Positions 31,806 to 45,000 of a stretch of 64,000 nucleotides of DNA are shown here, piece after piece. The position numbers were made by a program, and so were the translations under genes. The notes below the pieces were generated by a model that was not told the origin of the DNA, searched no databases, and worked only from the letters and a program-made list of their open reading frames with translations. Origin of the DNA: Argyresthia goedartella (Eukaryota > Arthropoda > Insecta > Lepidoptera > Argyresthiidae); the NCBI GenBank assembly GCA_949825045.1, contig OX463827.1, positions 2,564,501 to 2,628,500 on the forward strand. Reading direction: 5' to 3'. Position 1 is the stretch's first letter. Every line of letters starts with the position of its first letter.

Positions 31806-32980
31806 TGGTTAATTTGTAATTAAGTCTCAGTTTCGATAGATGGCGCTGTGCATCGGCTGCATCGCGCTATGGTTTGTTTCGCCGTAGAATCTTTAGGGAG
31901 TTAATTGATTTTTGTTACAAACTTAAAAAAGGATAATTTTTATACCGTTTAGACATGCGCAACATGTGTCACTGAAAAGAAAAGATTGATATGCATCTTT
32001 CGTACACCGTGAAGTATATCACTCATCTAGTTCATTTAGTTCATTTAGTTTACTAGCTCTTCGGATCCAACTATCTCAGTAGCATGGGGGTTTTATCTTT
32101 CATTTACTGAAATACTGATGTATTGAGTCGAATGCGGCATGCTTTAGTTCAATGATACAATGAATGAACGTGTGAAATGGAATGTAACTTTGTAGGTATG
32201 TCTATAGGAATAAGTAAGGGTTACAAAGTTACAATTGAGACTTTCGAGAACCGTATGCATCGCGATCGCGGTGGATTCGCCTTGAAAAAATTGAAATATA
32301 TTTTTTTGTTGATGATAATTGATACAGTTTGCTGTGTTTGCTGACGCGATGCGAGCGACGCGCCGTCTTTATTTCTCTTGGAGCGAGTGAGTACGTAAAT
32401 GATAAGGTAGGAAGATATGTGAAGTACTGAAGTAGATGAATCCGAATTGAACTAGTGAATGAAGGAGTGACATCGGTGAAGTACTTCATTTGAATCCTTC
32501 ATTCATGTTTTATAACAATAAGAAGATATTCCTATCAATAGAATCTTTCAAGCTTCAGCAGTTAGCCGCTTTTTGATCAGTCAGGACTTAATATATAAAT
32601 AAAAGAATTATATAACTTGTAAAAATAAATTAATGTTACCCTCTTTTATGATATTGGGATATGATATGATACTACGGATGTGGTAAAAAGGCATCGCGAA
32701 ACTAACTCATCAACACATTTTCTCGATTTTTCCCGTATTTTTTTTATTTTTTATGGCTAACAGTAAAATCTGTAATATACAAGGAGTTGTTTTAATCCGT
32801 ATACTACACGAGCTGATGCCCGCTCAATATGTGGGGACCTGGACATAGCAGGGAGGTCCGACTCCTGGGCATGGGCATTTTTCCCCTCCAACAAAAAAAA
32901 ATGTTTTGATGAGATTTTGTTTGTTTGGAAATACGGTGTCCAGTCCATATAAAGTGCGGAATGAGGCTTCTTTTAGTTTA
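31806..32980. other. Unique AT-rich interval, no recognised gene
   Basis: A weak relative of the repeat at 31430-31733 may occur near 31838-31880 (GATGGCGCTGTGCATCGG, GCGCTATGGTTTG). A short TTCATTTAG tandem run lies at about 32034-32060. Otherwise nothing is recognised. Confidence 0.45.
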
Positions 32981-32989
32981 AACCGGCTA

Positions 32990-34145
32990 TTATTTGAACA
33001 TGGTCCTTCGAGCCGGACAGTATTGTTCAGTGCGAGTGAGCAACTCTTCGCATCGTTCCTATAGTGGCACTGGATTGCTGTTCAGATGATACGATTGGAG
33101 TGCAGTGCAGTGAAGCAGCGATGGCGTCATTATGGTCATAATGTATAAATATTCAGATAATAAATGAGTTTTATTTTTATTTTTTATTACCAAGTAATGT
33201 ATCATTATGCTGGTCGTAACGTGCGGTTTTTGGACGCAGTAAAGAGGGTTTATGATACCTGTGTAGATAAAATAATTAATGGATACGTTATCCGATTGTT
33301 TGAATGCGTTAAAGAATTTTGGCATCGATGTATCGACGTGGGATATAATTGTTATATCTATCTGCTTTCGTTGAAATTGGATTCCGAGTCACGGAGGGTG
33401 TGGGAATTGAAGGTAACATCCAATTTGTCTTCAGACTATTTACCCACGTTCGGGCAGTTCAAAGAGTTTTAACTGGCAGATATAGAGCACTCGAGTTCAT
33501 TGAGCCAAAGGGCGCAATGAAGGCATCAAGTGCTAGCGTAAAACCATCTAAGCCCTGCTTCTCCCACAGTGGTCCAATGTAGAGAAGAGGCAAAAAATGA
33601 CGTTTGCTAAGTATATGTAAATATCTACAGTAATAAAGAGATCTGATTAGATTTGATTCTGGTAGTGTTAGTAAGCCAAAGGTACTGCATGTTACAAACG
33701 CAGCTACATTAGCCTGTGAATTTTGTACTGAAGGTCATAAATTGTGCTTATGCAAAAAAAAGCGAATGAAAATTATACTACACACCCACGGCTTTGTTAC
33801 AAATAACCGAAAATGTTACAACTGTGTAACAAATGAATAACTATTCGGTTCGATTTTGCCAAGAAGCCACAAGCTGTAGAATTTGTAAAAGGAAACATCA
33901 CTCCCTGCTTCATCCGCTTCAAATGTTAATTCAAGTAGTTCAATTCAAACGGTTCGTGTAGTGTCTTTGGGGTCTGGCCGTTCCACAAATGAGACAACAC
34001 CAGTGCTGACCCGTTTTTCGAAAGGAAAGTTCAGTAGCCAAATTGTGTTACCCGCAGCACTTGTGAGTGTCCAATCAAAAACAGGTTAATACCGGCCATT
34101 TAGAGCGTTGTTAGATCAGGGTTTACAAGCCTCCTTTACCATGTA
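32990..34145 (+). pseudogene. BEL/Pao gag and protease relic
   Basis: Pieces in order on plus: LKLDSESRRVWELKVT near 33365 and TFGQFKEF, then TGRYRALEFIEPKG (gag); CEFCTEGHKLCLCKK (knuckle-like) near 33720; CKRKHHSLLH near 33885; QIVLPAALVSVQSKTG and FRALLDQGLQASFT near 34040-34140, the retropepsin active-site region, where the usual DSG is DQG. Frames change several times. An RT 3' fragment (33545-33665) interrupts it. The element is old and defective. Confidence 0.7.
33545..33665 (+). mobile_element. 3' end of the palindrome-type RT element, inserted in BEL relic
   Basis: Nearly identical to the 3' ends at 30205-30290 and (reverse) 45945-46030: CTTCTCCCACAGTGGTCCAA through AATATCTACAGTAATAAAG. 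It is an extreme 5' truncation of the same non-LTR family; gag text of the BEL relic resumes on its right. Confidence 0.75.
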
Positions 34146-34299
34146 TGTCAGTCTCTTTACAGAAATGTTTTGTATATCCAAACCTTTTTGCATATCCAAC
34201 ATATACGCAAACTCAAAATAGCAATCAACACACCATCAAACACACATCAAATTATCAAAAGTCATAACGTTGTGTAATGTGATTATATAAACATATTAC

Positions 34300-35073
34300 T
34301 CATTGCTTATTTCTAGTGTATAAACTTGTATATATTTCGTAAGACTGTTACCTCCCGAGTTCTGAATTGAGAATTTCACTAATCAAATACTTATCTAAGT
34401 ATGGTTCTGTCTCTCCAGATGTCACAAAATAGAATTATACTTATGTAAAGCCGGGGTGCGCTCGGATACTTTTCTTTCTTGAGTGAAAAATCACTCGGAG
34501 AAAGAAAAAAGATGCGATAATAACAGAAAGAGAGATAAAATGCGGATATCGAACGCTAGCGCTAGCTAGAAAATTCGTATATCTGATCGGGATAACTTAT
34601 CAATGTCAATGCAACTTAAGAAAAAAGAGCAGAATAAGAACGCTTTGGAAGATCTCTCATCTGAAATCAGAAGTACAAGTTTATTCACATGCTTACTTTA
34701 TTTAACAAAAAGAAAAACAACGAACACCATCCTAATGCTGTTCGGTTCGGCAAGCTGCCGTTCGTTCGTTCGTTTAACCTCGGTTACACTCGGGTTTTTT
34801 CCGAACGCTCGGGTAATTTTCGCAAGACTCGGAGTAATTTTTAACTGATCTCGAACCCAACCCCGGTTTAGGCCAGTTTCAGAGCGACGCGTAGGGTCCG
34901 CGCGGACCATCCGCGTCGCTCTAAAGCCGGCCTTACTGAAGTGAGTACCATGTGGCATTCTCATTATATTCTGGGGTAGTTTACCTGTCTGCGCCAACAG
35001 ATGGCGCTGTTACGGATTCCTACATCGCGGTATGGTTTTGTTTACGCCACAGGATGTAAGCTCGCGCTAACAG
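34300..35073 (+). repeat. Second copy of the hairpin-containing repeat, interrupted at 34455
   Basis: Matches 31430-31733 from the CATTGCTTATTTCT segment to GCTCGCGCTAACAG, but the hairpin arm is degraded here. A foreign piece of about 467 bp (34455-34921) separates two TAAAGCCGG direct repeats (34446-34454 and 34922-34930). Confidence 0.65.
34455..34921. mobile_element. Candidate inserted element flanked by TAAAGCCGG repeats
   Basis: Comparison with the uninterrupted repeat copies implies an insertion with a 9-bp target duplication. It contains two strong hairpins: 34471-34486 with 34491-34508 (TTTCTTTCT/AGAAAGAAA), and AGAGCGACGCG (34881-34891) with CGCGTCGCTCT (34912-34922) around a GGTCCGCGCGGACC palindrome. 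No coding region; family unknown. Confidence 0.5.
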
Positions 35074-35264
35074 TTGCCATGCCCTGGTTGCCTAGCCGGC
35101 GATCATCCAAAGGAACACCCCTCGTGAGAACATCTCCACCGCCTGCGAGGGCCCCCCGATGACCTGTCCATAGGAGTGGACAGAGGCGCTTCTTCAGGAA
35201 GAGGTTCGATGATCTGACCCTGACTCCCCACGCCCCAGAATGGGTGCGTGAGAAGAATGCTTGA

Positions 35265-35516
35265 TTGATTGCCATGCCCCTCCGAGCCCAAGAGAACCTC
35301 TCTTTGCGTACCATCGTCGACGCCCCCCGCTACGTGAGGAATGCGACGATCCAGAGGGACCTCAGATGGGAACCAGTGGACCAGTTTGTCCAGAGGCTGG
35401 CGAAGGGCATGTTCGCGCGTGCGGATAGCTCTCAACATCCGCATATCCGCGACATGGCGCCGTACCACGCGCGCCCGCCCGACCGCCGCCGCCTGCCACG
35501 CGACCTGGTTGCCTAT
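35265..35516 (+). pseudogene. Jockey-like ORF2 C-terminal fragment
   Basis: The plus strand reads TIVDAPRYVRNATIQRDLRW, then PVDQFVQRLAKGMFARADSS and RPPDRRRLPRDLV. This is the conserved tail of jockey-clade ORF2 proteins. It is cut at 35516 exactly where block B copy 2 begins, so the fragment marks the duplication junction. Upstream (35074-35264) is GC-rich and probably older sequence of the same element. Confidence 0.75.
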
Positions 35517-35860
35517 TTTAAAAGTACATAGTGTTATATGTTTTATGATGTTAAGGGAACGTTTGGGTTTGGGTCAGACTCGCAGTTGACCGTTTTTTTG
35601 TTGCCTGCTGTAGAGTATTAGAAATATTTAAAAATATGCTTAGTGTATGTAGGTACATAAACACTGTCCTGTATTTGTAGTAGATTCATGATAAGAATGA
35701 CCTAACTCTAGACTCTATGATGATCTGATATGTATAAATCTATCTGCCAGTTGGCGTAGGGATTTATGATCTTTTGCCTCCTTCAAACTACGTTCACTGC
35801 ATAATATCCTTGTGCGCTCAAAACCCCCCGATTACCAGCCCAACCCTGCTCCCCGCGCAG

Positions 35861-36072
35861 ACTGACCGGCTGCCGCTACGCCTGCATTGGCTGCCCCTGG
35901 CGCGGGCCGCACCACGGAGCCCTGTCCCACGAGGGCTCCTGCGCGCACCCCGCTAAAACCGCCGCGGAGGTGGTGGACGGGCTGGCGGAGCGGGAGCGGC
36001 AGGCCAGGGAGGAGAACAAGGTGTGCAACCAGGTGCTGGAGCTGCTCAATTATGAGAAGATCACCTTCAATG
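35861..36072 (+). CDS. ZFTRAF1: ZFTRAF1 exon a (zinc finger), B2
   Basis: 212 bp; the first base completes a split codon and the last base opens one. The acceptor follows CCCCGCGCAG and the donor is GTGAGT. It encodes [20 protein letters not shown], with the Cys/His spacing of a TRAF-type finger, and a charged linker ([12 protein letters not shown]). It differs from the B1 exon at three residues by eye. Confidence 0.85.
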
Positions 36073-39000
36073 GTGAGTTGTGCTCATACACGTGGTGCTC
36101 CTTGGAGATACAGTGATATATAAAAGGAATACGAATGTAAACGAAATTGAGAGCGTTATTTACTTCCACATAAGAAAGAAAAAAAGAGAGGGCAAACAAT
36201 GTCCTCGACTGAAACTAAAATAACGTAGCGCCAAACCACATAAAAATTGTTTAAAAATAAACTACGCTATTTTGTCAAAAAGATTTTCAAGGAGAGTTTC
36301 CAAATATATAATATCTACATTTTTAATGTAATTCCGCAATGAAATTAGTTAGGATTTGAGAAACACAGGAAAAAGTGAAACAATTTAGAGGCATTTTCGT
36401 AAATAAATTATATCGAGTAAAATCAACCAATCGCGTTTTCCTTCAATGAGAATTTAATCAAATACTCAATAAACGAATCAAAAATACGTAGGTAGATGAT
36501 GATAGGTATATGGTCAATTCTAATATCAGTAGCACAATGCCATTTAAATACGAAATCGAATCACATCGCAAGAAAAGAGAGCTCGTGTAAAATAATCGTG
36601 TATTTCCGACATCTATGAATTTAAATCGCTTTTGATATTTGACCAATCACAACAACTTTCTTTCATTATTTCTGTAATAAGGAAAGAGAGTGCTTAGTTC
36701 CAATAATCAACGCATGCGATTTTATAGGGTTAACCAACAGCCAGTGGGACGAGGCCCAGTCCTTTACATTCTCGAGGTCAGCATTCAACATCTTCACGAA
36801 TGAAACTAAATCGCAGGGGGAACAGTGGCGATTGATTTGGAAATCATCTGCGTAGAGATGATACGAAGAAGAGAAGTCGTCGGAGATGGAGTTGTAAAGG
36901 CTAAAAACAGGAGAGGAGAAAGAATACCACCTTGAGGCACTCCTGCGGTGAGATCACACCAATGAGTTTCAGTCTCCTCAGACTTAATGCGCTGCTGACG
37001 ATCTCTCAGGAAATAGTTGACCCAATGAACCGCATGCGACGACACATTCAAAGAACCCAGCACCGCAACAAGAATGTCAAAATCGACGCTGCTAAAGGCA
37101 TTGCTGAAGTCAAGCAGGGCCAACACAGTGACCAACTTCTGGTCCATGGCCAGCTGGATGCCATCGCTGACTTTTAAATAGCTGTGGTAGGCTGTGCCCT
37201 AGTCTGAACCCAGATTGGTACGGATTGAGTAAGTTGTTTGAAGAAAGGTGGACTATGGATTGAAGGACTTTGGATAGGATAGGTAAAATATCTTCGAAAA
37301 AGGTCTTTGAATGAGGAGGGATTGAAAATAAAAGATAATTTATTTTATAGCCAAAACAACATAGTTTTACTTTCGCTGGATATATGGTACTCCGAATTTA
37401 AATCCGCCTGAAATAGACTAATCTACCCTCTGCTTCAGAGGATTATCGGTGAACTAAAGTGCTACAGCAAACTTTTTGCGTTTTCCAGACCTACAGCTGA
37501 AGCCGTACCGTACGGAGGAGTTTGTGCACAAGCTGTACTACGAGACGTCGCGCTTCTCGGCCTTCGGACAGCAGTGGGTGGTGAAGGCGTTCGTTAACAA
37601 GAACCAGCGGGACCCCACGCAGAGCTATGAACGGGAACTGTCTTATCAGGTACACTCTACAGACGTACTAATAAAAAGTCTTCTCGCAGCGTTATATATA
37701 ACACTGAAATAGTAAAACATTAAATAAAGCTTTTATAGAGCTGATACACCAGTTTGACTATTTATTTTTATTAAATATCTTGACCGATATTCAGGGCCTA
37801 ATTAAAAACATGAGAAGACATCCTTGATTTTCAGTGCTAAACTAGTGACGTATATCCGGTCCGTCCGTTCCCGCCCCCGGATGTTCGGTTAAGCTGCGTG
37901 GTACCTTATTTGCGTGCGCGCCCCACCACATCACCGAGGCAGTTCGGATTGTTGAATTCGAATTTAGCTTCATTGGCGTCTTGATTTTCGCACGGCACAG
38001 TCGCTGCTCAGCTCCTGAGTACGGCCCGCCAAAAATCTATACATCGTGACGTGAAAACTTCTTTTGCATATTATAACCAACTGTTCGTTAAAGAATTTCT
38101 TAGAATTTTCTGATTTATTGCAGGCAAATAAAAGATACCCAACGGTGTGACCGTTCGTTTGTGTAAAATGGAAGCAAGAAACCCCGGAGGTTCCGTCCAG
38201 TCTGGAGCACGTGGCGGCGCGTAAGGATAAAGGCAAGAAAAGGCGGAAACCGGTGAGCTCTTCGGACTCCGACAATTCTAGTTCGTCCTCGTTGAGTTTC
38301 TCGGAAAGCGACGATCGCAAGAAGCGGTACCGACGGCGCAAACGCATCAAGGAACGTAAGTTCGATCTTCTTTTTAACGAGATTAAAGATCTTAAAAGTC
38401 AACTTGCTGCTACACAGGAATTTCACGAATATGATTGTGAACCACGGCATGACTTGATTGACCCTAATGTTAGTGGAGACCTCTACGAAGGTCACGTTGA
38501 GGAGTCCGAGCCCGCCAACATTGACTCGGCTTTCGAGGTCGATCTTAACATTTTTACTGGTACAAAAACCAAGGAGCCCGCTGTACCGCAGGCGTCTCCC
38601 GAACTAACACAACAATTAAAAGATTTGCAGCGATTCAATAGCCAGGACTGGATTAACGTCCGATATGCCGACGTCCAAAAACACTATTTATTTGCGCCGG
38701 GTTTCACTAATCTTGAAGCTAATGACGAGATAAAGAGGTACGATACACCTAAAACTACCTTAAACATGGAAAAGGCTTTTGCCGGCATTTCCTATGCATT
38801 GCTCAAACAGCGCGAAGCGCTTTTGAGTGAATTACAAGCCTTTCTAGCCTGGGCGCATCAGGTCAAAAACCTACGATTCGACGATATCCATACAAAGCTC
38901 AAAGAAATGTTGGCCAATGGTGAGTATAGCAAGATTTCAAACGACGCTCTCCAGCTCGTCTGTGGACACCGGGCTGAACTTATTCAATATCGCAGAGAAG

Positions 39001-42000
39001 GCATACTCTCATCAGTAAAAGACCAGTACCACAAAAATACATTACGCAAAATTGCGCCGTCAGGTTCTCATCTATTTGAAGCCGACAAATTTAATGCTTT
39101 ATTGGAAAAAGCGGGTGGAGTTAAAAATGTGTTTTGGGTGGAAGGAAAGTCTCGCTACAATACTGTGCCACAGTACGAGCCTTCCACTTCTACCCGCAGT
39201 CAGACGCAGAAACAGGCCGCAACTTATAACAATCGTGCGCAATATCATAATCAAAGCCAGTATCATACTTCGGCCCGAGGCAGGATAAATAATAATTCGT
39301 TTCGCGGGCGAGGCGCGCGGGGTTCACGCGGCCGTGGTCTACCCGACAGGTCAGGAAGGGATTATCAACCCAGACGTTCTCCCTCATCCCACAGGGATAG
39401 GAGACTATGCCATGCACATGCATGCAAAATTTCACGCCGGACAACTCCGCATGTACTACGATCGTTGGAAACATTTGGGAGCTCCCACATACATTCTAAA
39501 AATTATACAAGGATGCCGCATTCCTTTTGTGTTGAAACCACCATTGCACATTCCAATCAGTCGCAGTGTGAAAACACCAGAATCAGAACAAATGTCGAAA
39601 ATAATGAAAAACATGATCTCGCAGGGTGTGCTAGAAAAGGTGCGCCCAGCTTTATTTCCCCGATATTCCTGCGCCCCAAGAGCGACGGCACATGGAGGCC
39701 CATATTCAACTTAAAAAATCTAACTTCGACTTTTCAGACTAATAAATGTTCATCGGGTAACTGATTTTCTACAACCCAAGGATTGGTTGGCCAAAGTGGA
39801 CATTCACCAGGCATACTTCCATGTCCCTGTATTCGAAGGCCACAGAAGGTTTCTCCGCCTTCTGTACGGCGACAAAAACCCACAAATACTGGAAATGACG
39901 TGCCTACCCTTCGGCCTTTGTTCAGCACCGAGAATATTCGCCTCAATCACCAACTGGATAGCACAATACCTCCGCGATCACGGTATCCGGATCATCGTGT
40001 ATCTCGACGATTTTATGCTGGCTCATCAAAACAAAGCCACTCTCATAAATCAAGTGTCGTTGACACTGAACACGCTCGCCCACCTAGGCTGGCAAGTGAA
40101 CACAGACAAATCTGTTTGCAACCCACAGAAGGCAGTGGAATACCTGGGCATTGTGTGGAACACATGGCAGAACGCGAAATACATTCCTCAGAGGTTAGTA
40201 GCAAAAATACATTGCACGGTATCCAAAATCTTGATAACACGGACAACGTCCGTCAAAGAGTTACAAGGTCTCATTGGCCTGCTGAACTTTGCCAGTTTTT
40301 CTGTACCGAGGGGTCGTCTAAATTACCGGTATTTACAGTTACAGGCCAACAAGGCCTTGAAACTAAAGATGACAAAAACCTTTCCTCTAGTTGCGAAAGC
40401 CCTAGAAAGCATTCGAGTTAGAATGGTGGCAGTTGAATTGTCAGATGAGTACTCTACTTCATGTCCCACTATCGTCTCATTACCTAACAACAGATGCCAG
40501 CGACATCGGCTGGGGGGCCAAATTAAACGAAATCTCAATAACAGGCTCATGGCTACCCTCACAGCAGAACCTTCATTGCAACTACAAGGAGATGTTGGCC
40601 ATATTAAATGTTTTACGCCATCATTATCAGCTCCTGAGCTCACAGTCGCTGCTAATACAGTGCGACAATAAAACTGTCGTCTCTTATCTAAGAAAAGAGG
40701 GAGGGGCGAAATCTATAGCCCTTACGGAGCTGGCAATGAAAGTGCTACAAGTACTGGACCAAAACAACATTCACATGTCCATCTATCACATAGCAGGGAA
40801 CTACAACTGCGAAGCAGACGATTTATCACGTCTCAAAGACCCACCAGAATGGCATCTCCTGTCAAACAAATAACAAATGTCGTGTTTGCCAAGTGGGGAA
40901 CCCCCGTAATCGATCTTTTTGCTTCCAGGAGAGCTCACGTGGTTCCAACGTACTGTACACTGGACAGAACCGACAACCAGGCGAGCATGTACGATGCTCT
41001 AGGCAGCAAGTGGGATTTCAAGTTGGCATGGCTGTTCCCGCCGCCTTATCTCATTCCCAGAGTATTGACGCACTTAAACAATGCACTGGGTGTGTACCTG
41101 ATCGTAGCCCCGAGATGGCACAAAGTTTACTGGAGACCAGACCTGAAGAGCCGCGCATTGTCACCCCCATTCACGATAAGGAACCTGTCGCAGGTCCTAG
41201 TCGATGTAACGACGGGACGTCCGCCCCCCAACATATCGGAGATGACGCTGGAGATATGGAGATGTGGGGTTGGCAAGAACACCTAAGTCACTGGAGCGAG
41301 GAACAAAAAGCTCTGCTCCGTTCGAGCTGGCGTGAATCCACTCTTAGAACGTATAAACCAGCTTGGACTCGTTAGCGAAACTGGGCCATAACTCACAAGG
41401 TACATACACATAAACCTACAGGCTCAGACCTGGCCCGATTCCTCACTGATCTACATCAAAAGGAAGGCTTTTCATACAGCACTATCCTTGTTCATAAATC
41501 TGTAGTGTCTACTCCTTGTGATCCCAGTGAAAGTAATAAGCTAAGCTCACATACACTTGTAAAACAAGTCCTAAAGTCCATTGGGTTAGCTAAACCTAAA
41601 CCTATCAAAGCCCCCATCTGGGATATAGACACCCTTGTAAACCATCTTTCTAAAAGAACCTGCAATTCATCAAGTTTATTTGCCACCTCTCAAAGAGCGG
41701 CTGCTTTACTCCTACTATGCTCGGGTAGACGTGTACACGATTTAACTTTAAATACCGTTACTCAGGAACACTGTGTTATTTCAGATGACAGCATAATCTT
41801 ATGGCCATCTTTTGGCTCCAAAACTGACTCCATTACCCATCAACAATCGGGATGGAAGCTAAATAAGAATAAGGACAAGTCACTGGATCCTATCTACTGG
41901 ATACGCCGCCTCATTGAGTTGGGGAAACCTAGGCGAATTGCTGCTAAGTGCGATAATCTGTTTGTGAGTACTACAGGCGACCCCAAAGCTGCTGCACGTA

Positions 42001-45000
42001 CAATCATAGGGGGCTGGCTGAAGAAACTACTTCAAGATGCAAACATCAATGCTACGCCTGGCAGTTTCAGATCAGCTGTTGCATCCAAAAACTGGATCGA
42101 ACACTTTCCCATTGATGACATACTATCCCGAGGCAACTGGAAGTCTGCTAAAACCTTCCAAATTTTTATCAAATAGAAGTAAAATCTGGAGATAGAAGAG
42201 AGTCACTGATTCCGAACCTATTCTCCCCTGTCGAGTAATTAAGACAATTATGTATTGTTCAATACTTTATTCCAAAGTTTGATTTATATTTGCTGATTTT
42301 AGTAATACCTACCTAATTTATTTACTGGTTTGGTACCATTTCTACGCAGGTTCTATCAAGATGAATAATAATACCTGTTTATAAGTTACAAGTTAATTTT
42401 ATTTCCTTAAACCACACTAATCACCTCATCTTAACAGAAAGCAATACAGAACAGATACAATAATGTCATAAGTCATAGTACCTAACCTACATACAGTACA
42501 TGTAAACTTTAGGTTTCTTCCTAAGGGATCATCGACCAGTCCGAATAAATTATAGATAGATACTTACTTGTTTATCAAAATACCTGAATCATTCATAATT
42601 TCTGTATGTCACAACATAAACTTACCTACTTTTATTTAAATATGTATGTTTACGAATCACATTAGCGTCCACCAACACCAGGCGATATCAAACACGTCTC
42701 TCATGTTTTTAATTAGGCCCTGAATATCGGTCAAGATATTTAATAGAGACGTTTTACCTGAAAATAAAACGTTTATTAAATACTTACCATATTCAGGGCC
42801 TAATATTTTTTAAATCTGCCTGGTGGACATGAGAGATCCAATGAAGCTAAATTCGAATTCAACAATCCGAACTGCCTCGGTGGTGTGGTGGGGCGCGCGC
42901 GCAAACAAGGTACCACGCGGCTTAACCGAACATCCGGGGGCGGGAACGGACGGACCGGATATACGTCACTAGTTTAGCACTGAAAATCAAGGAGGTCTTC
43001 TCATGTTTTTAATTAGGCCCTGAATATAGTAAGTATTTAATAAACGTTTTATTTTCAGGTAAAACGTCTCTATTAATTTTATGGCTCGGTTGCAAAGACT
43101 TTTAGACCACGTTTTCATTTAATGAGTACTTTTAGGGAATTAAATGTTTATTATTTCCCTCGTTATTATTATATTTTGGTATGTATTTATATATTGCAGT
43201 TTATAAGATTTTCTGTCTTTCAACAATTGTTCAGGCGGCGGCGGGCGGGGAGAATAATCACCGTAATTTTGCAACACTTCACGAGATCATTTGCAAGTTT
43301 GACTATTAAACAGTGTATAAGGATTGTATAGCTATGCGACCCTTTTATAACCCTGCATAATAATAATCAAAGCATAAAGAAGTATGAAACTGTGTGGTGA
43401 TATTTATGCTTCTTTTAGGGCTGAAATTGAATCACTTAATTAGAAAACACACATCACCAAATACAACGCTCAATGGCGCCTGCAGGTAGCCGACCAATCT
43501 GTTACTCGGCTCAACAACCATCGAACGTTTCTTTTCTTTACTTAAGGTTCACTTTTGTTTGCAGGTGATTTTTAAGGCAAACGCGTCTGGATTCTATACT
43601 TGATTTATTAAGACTAAACTTGTGGGTAAAATGCATTGCAGTTACGTAGGAATAGCATAGGGTCGAAAATCGACAAAACATTCCGCCCACCAAAAACAAC
43701 AGTTTTTAAATTAAGCTAAAATTTACGCGAATTGTTTCTTGAACTGATGCATTCCAGGCATACCACGAGCACAAACATTACTTAGGTAAAACACCATTCA
43801 ACAGTAATCAATACATTTACCATAATTTCTAAATTAAGACAAATGTGGTCCAAGAGCCCTAATAGCGTTGCAAAAGAGATAGCCGAGCTCTTAGCCAATG
43901 ATGGTACGACATGGCATTGATAGCCGAGCTCTTAGCCAATGATGGTACGACATGGCATTGATAGCCGAGCTCTTAGCCAATGATGGTACGACATGGCATT
44001 GATAGCCGAGCTCTTAGCCAATGATGGTACGACATGGCATTGATAGCCGAGCTCTTAGCCAATGATGGTACGACATGGCATTGATAGCCGAGCTCTTAGC
44101 CAATGATGGTACGACATGGCATTGATAGCCGAGCTCTTAGCCAATGATGGTATGACATGGCATTGATAGCCGAGCTCTTAGCCAATGATGGTAAGACATG
44201 GCATTTTGCGCCACCAAAATCACCCAAGTTTGGAGGCCTATGGGAGAACGGCGTCCGCTCTATGATATCCAATACCAAGTAAGGGTATTCACAGTTTAAA
44301 AAGACCGTTGTCAAAATTAATATTACTGCCAAAACGGCGGATTAATAAATTACATCCGTGGTGTAAATTCTAATCTATGGTGGGCGGTTAAATCTATTTT
44401 GTCTTTTAGTCATATATTTTAGAGTAAAAGGTGAAGCTGGCCTACTGTAGTTGTTCATATTCATTTATTTATTGCACTCCATAATAACAATAAGATCTTA
44501 ATATTAGTGGTGGATAATTATGGACCCTGTTGGGCACAAGCAATATTCTATTCTATATAATGTAAGTAATATTCTTATAATCTATTCTTAACTAAAGTAG
44601 GAACTCAACATCTCTTAATATTATTATTATTTTTTAACAGATTAATATACTTTATATATGCATTTAAGTTACACAATAAGCAATAGGTAATAAATATACA
44701 ATTTTAAAGATTATCATCTAAGTATTCCCTTACTGAATAGTAACTCTTCCCCTGCAAAAAGTGTTTTAGGTGTTTTATAAATTTGGCTTCATTTTCTATG
44801 GTCTTCATATTTTCAGGCAATTTGTTGAATATTTTTATTGTCATAACATAGGCATTTTTAGTTTTTAACGCTAATCTAGATTGTGGGTACAACAAATTCT
44901 TATGGTTTCTTAGTGATAGACCATTGTTTTCTCCTCTTCGTTTATATAGATGTATATTGTTTTGAACAAACCTACATGCTTCCCAAATATAGCATGCTTC

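Larger units (their letters stand above)
37769..43076 (+). mobile_element. DIRS-type retrotransposon, copy 2, no nested insertion (5.3 kb)
   Basis: 5308 bp between TATTAA at 37769-37774 and 43071-43076. It carries left ITR 37787-37976, gag-like ORF, RT, RNase H, DLFAS/FPPP domain, tyrosine recombinase (stop 42174-42176), internal complementary region 42700-42804 and right ITR 42838-43027. Private lesions: a 1-bp gain right after the gag ATG (38171), a 2-bp gain near 40869, and TAG at 41373-41375 inside the recombinase. It lies in host-gene sense in the ZFTRAF1 intron. As the uninterrupted copy it is the better reference for this family. Confidence 0.92.
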
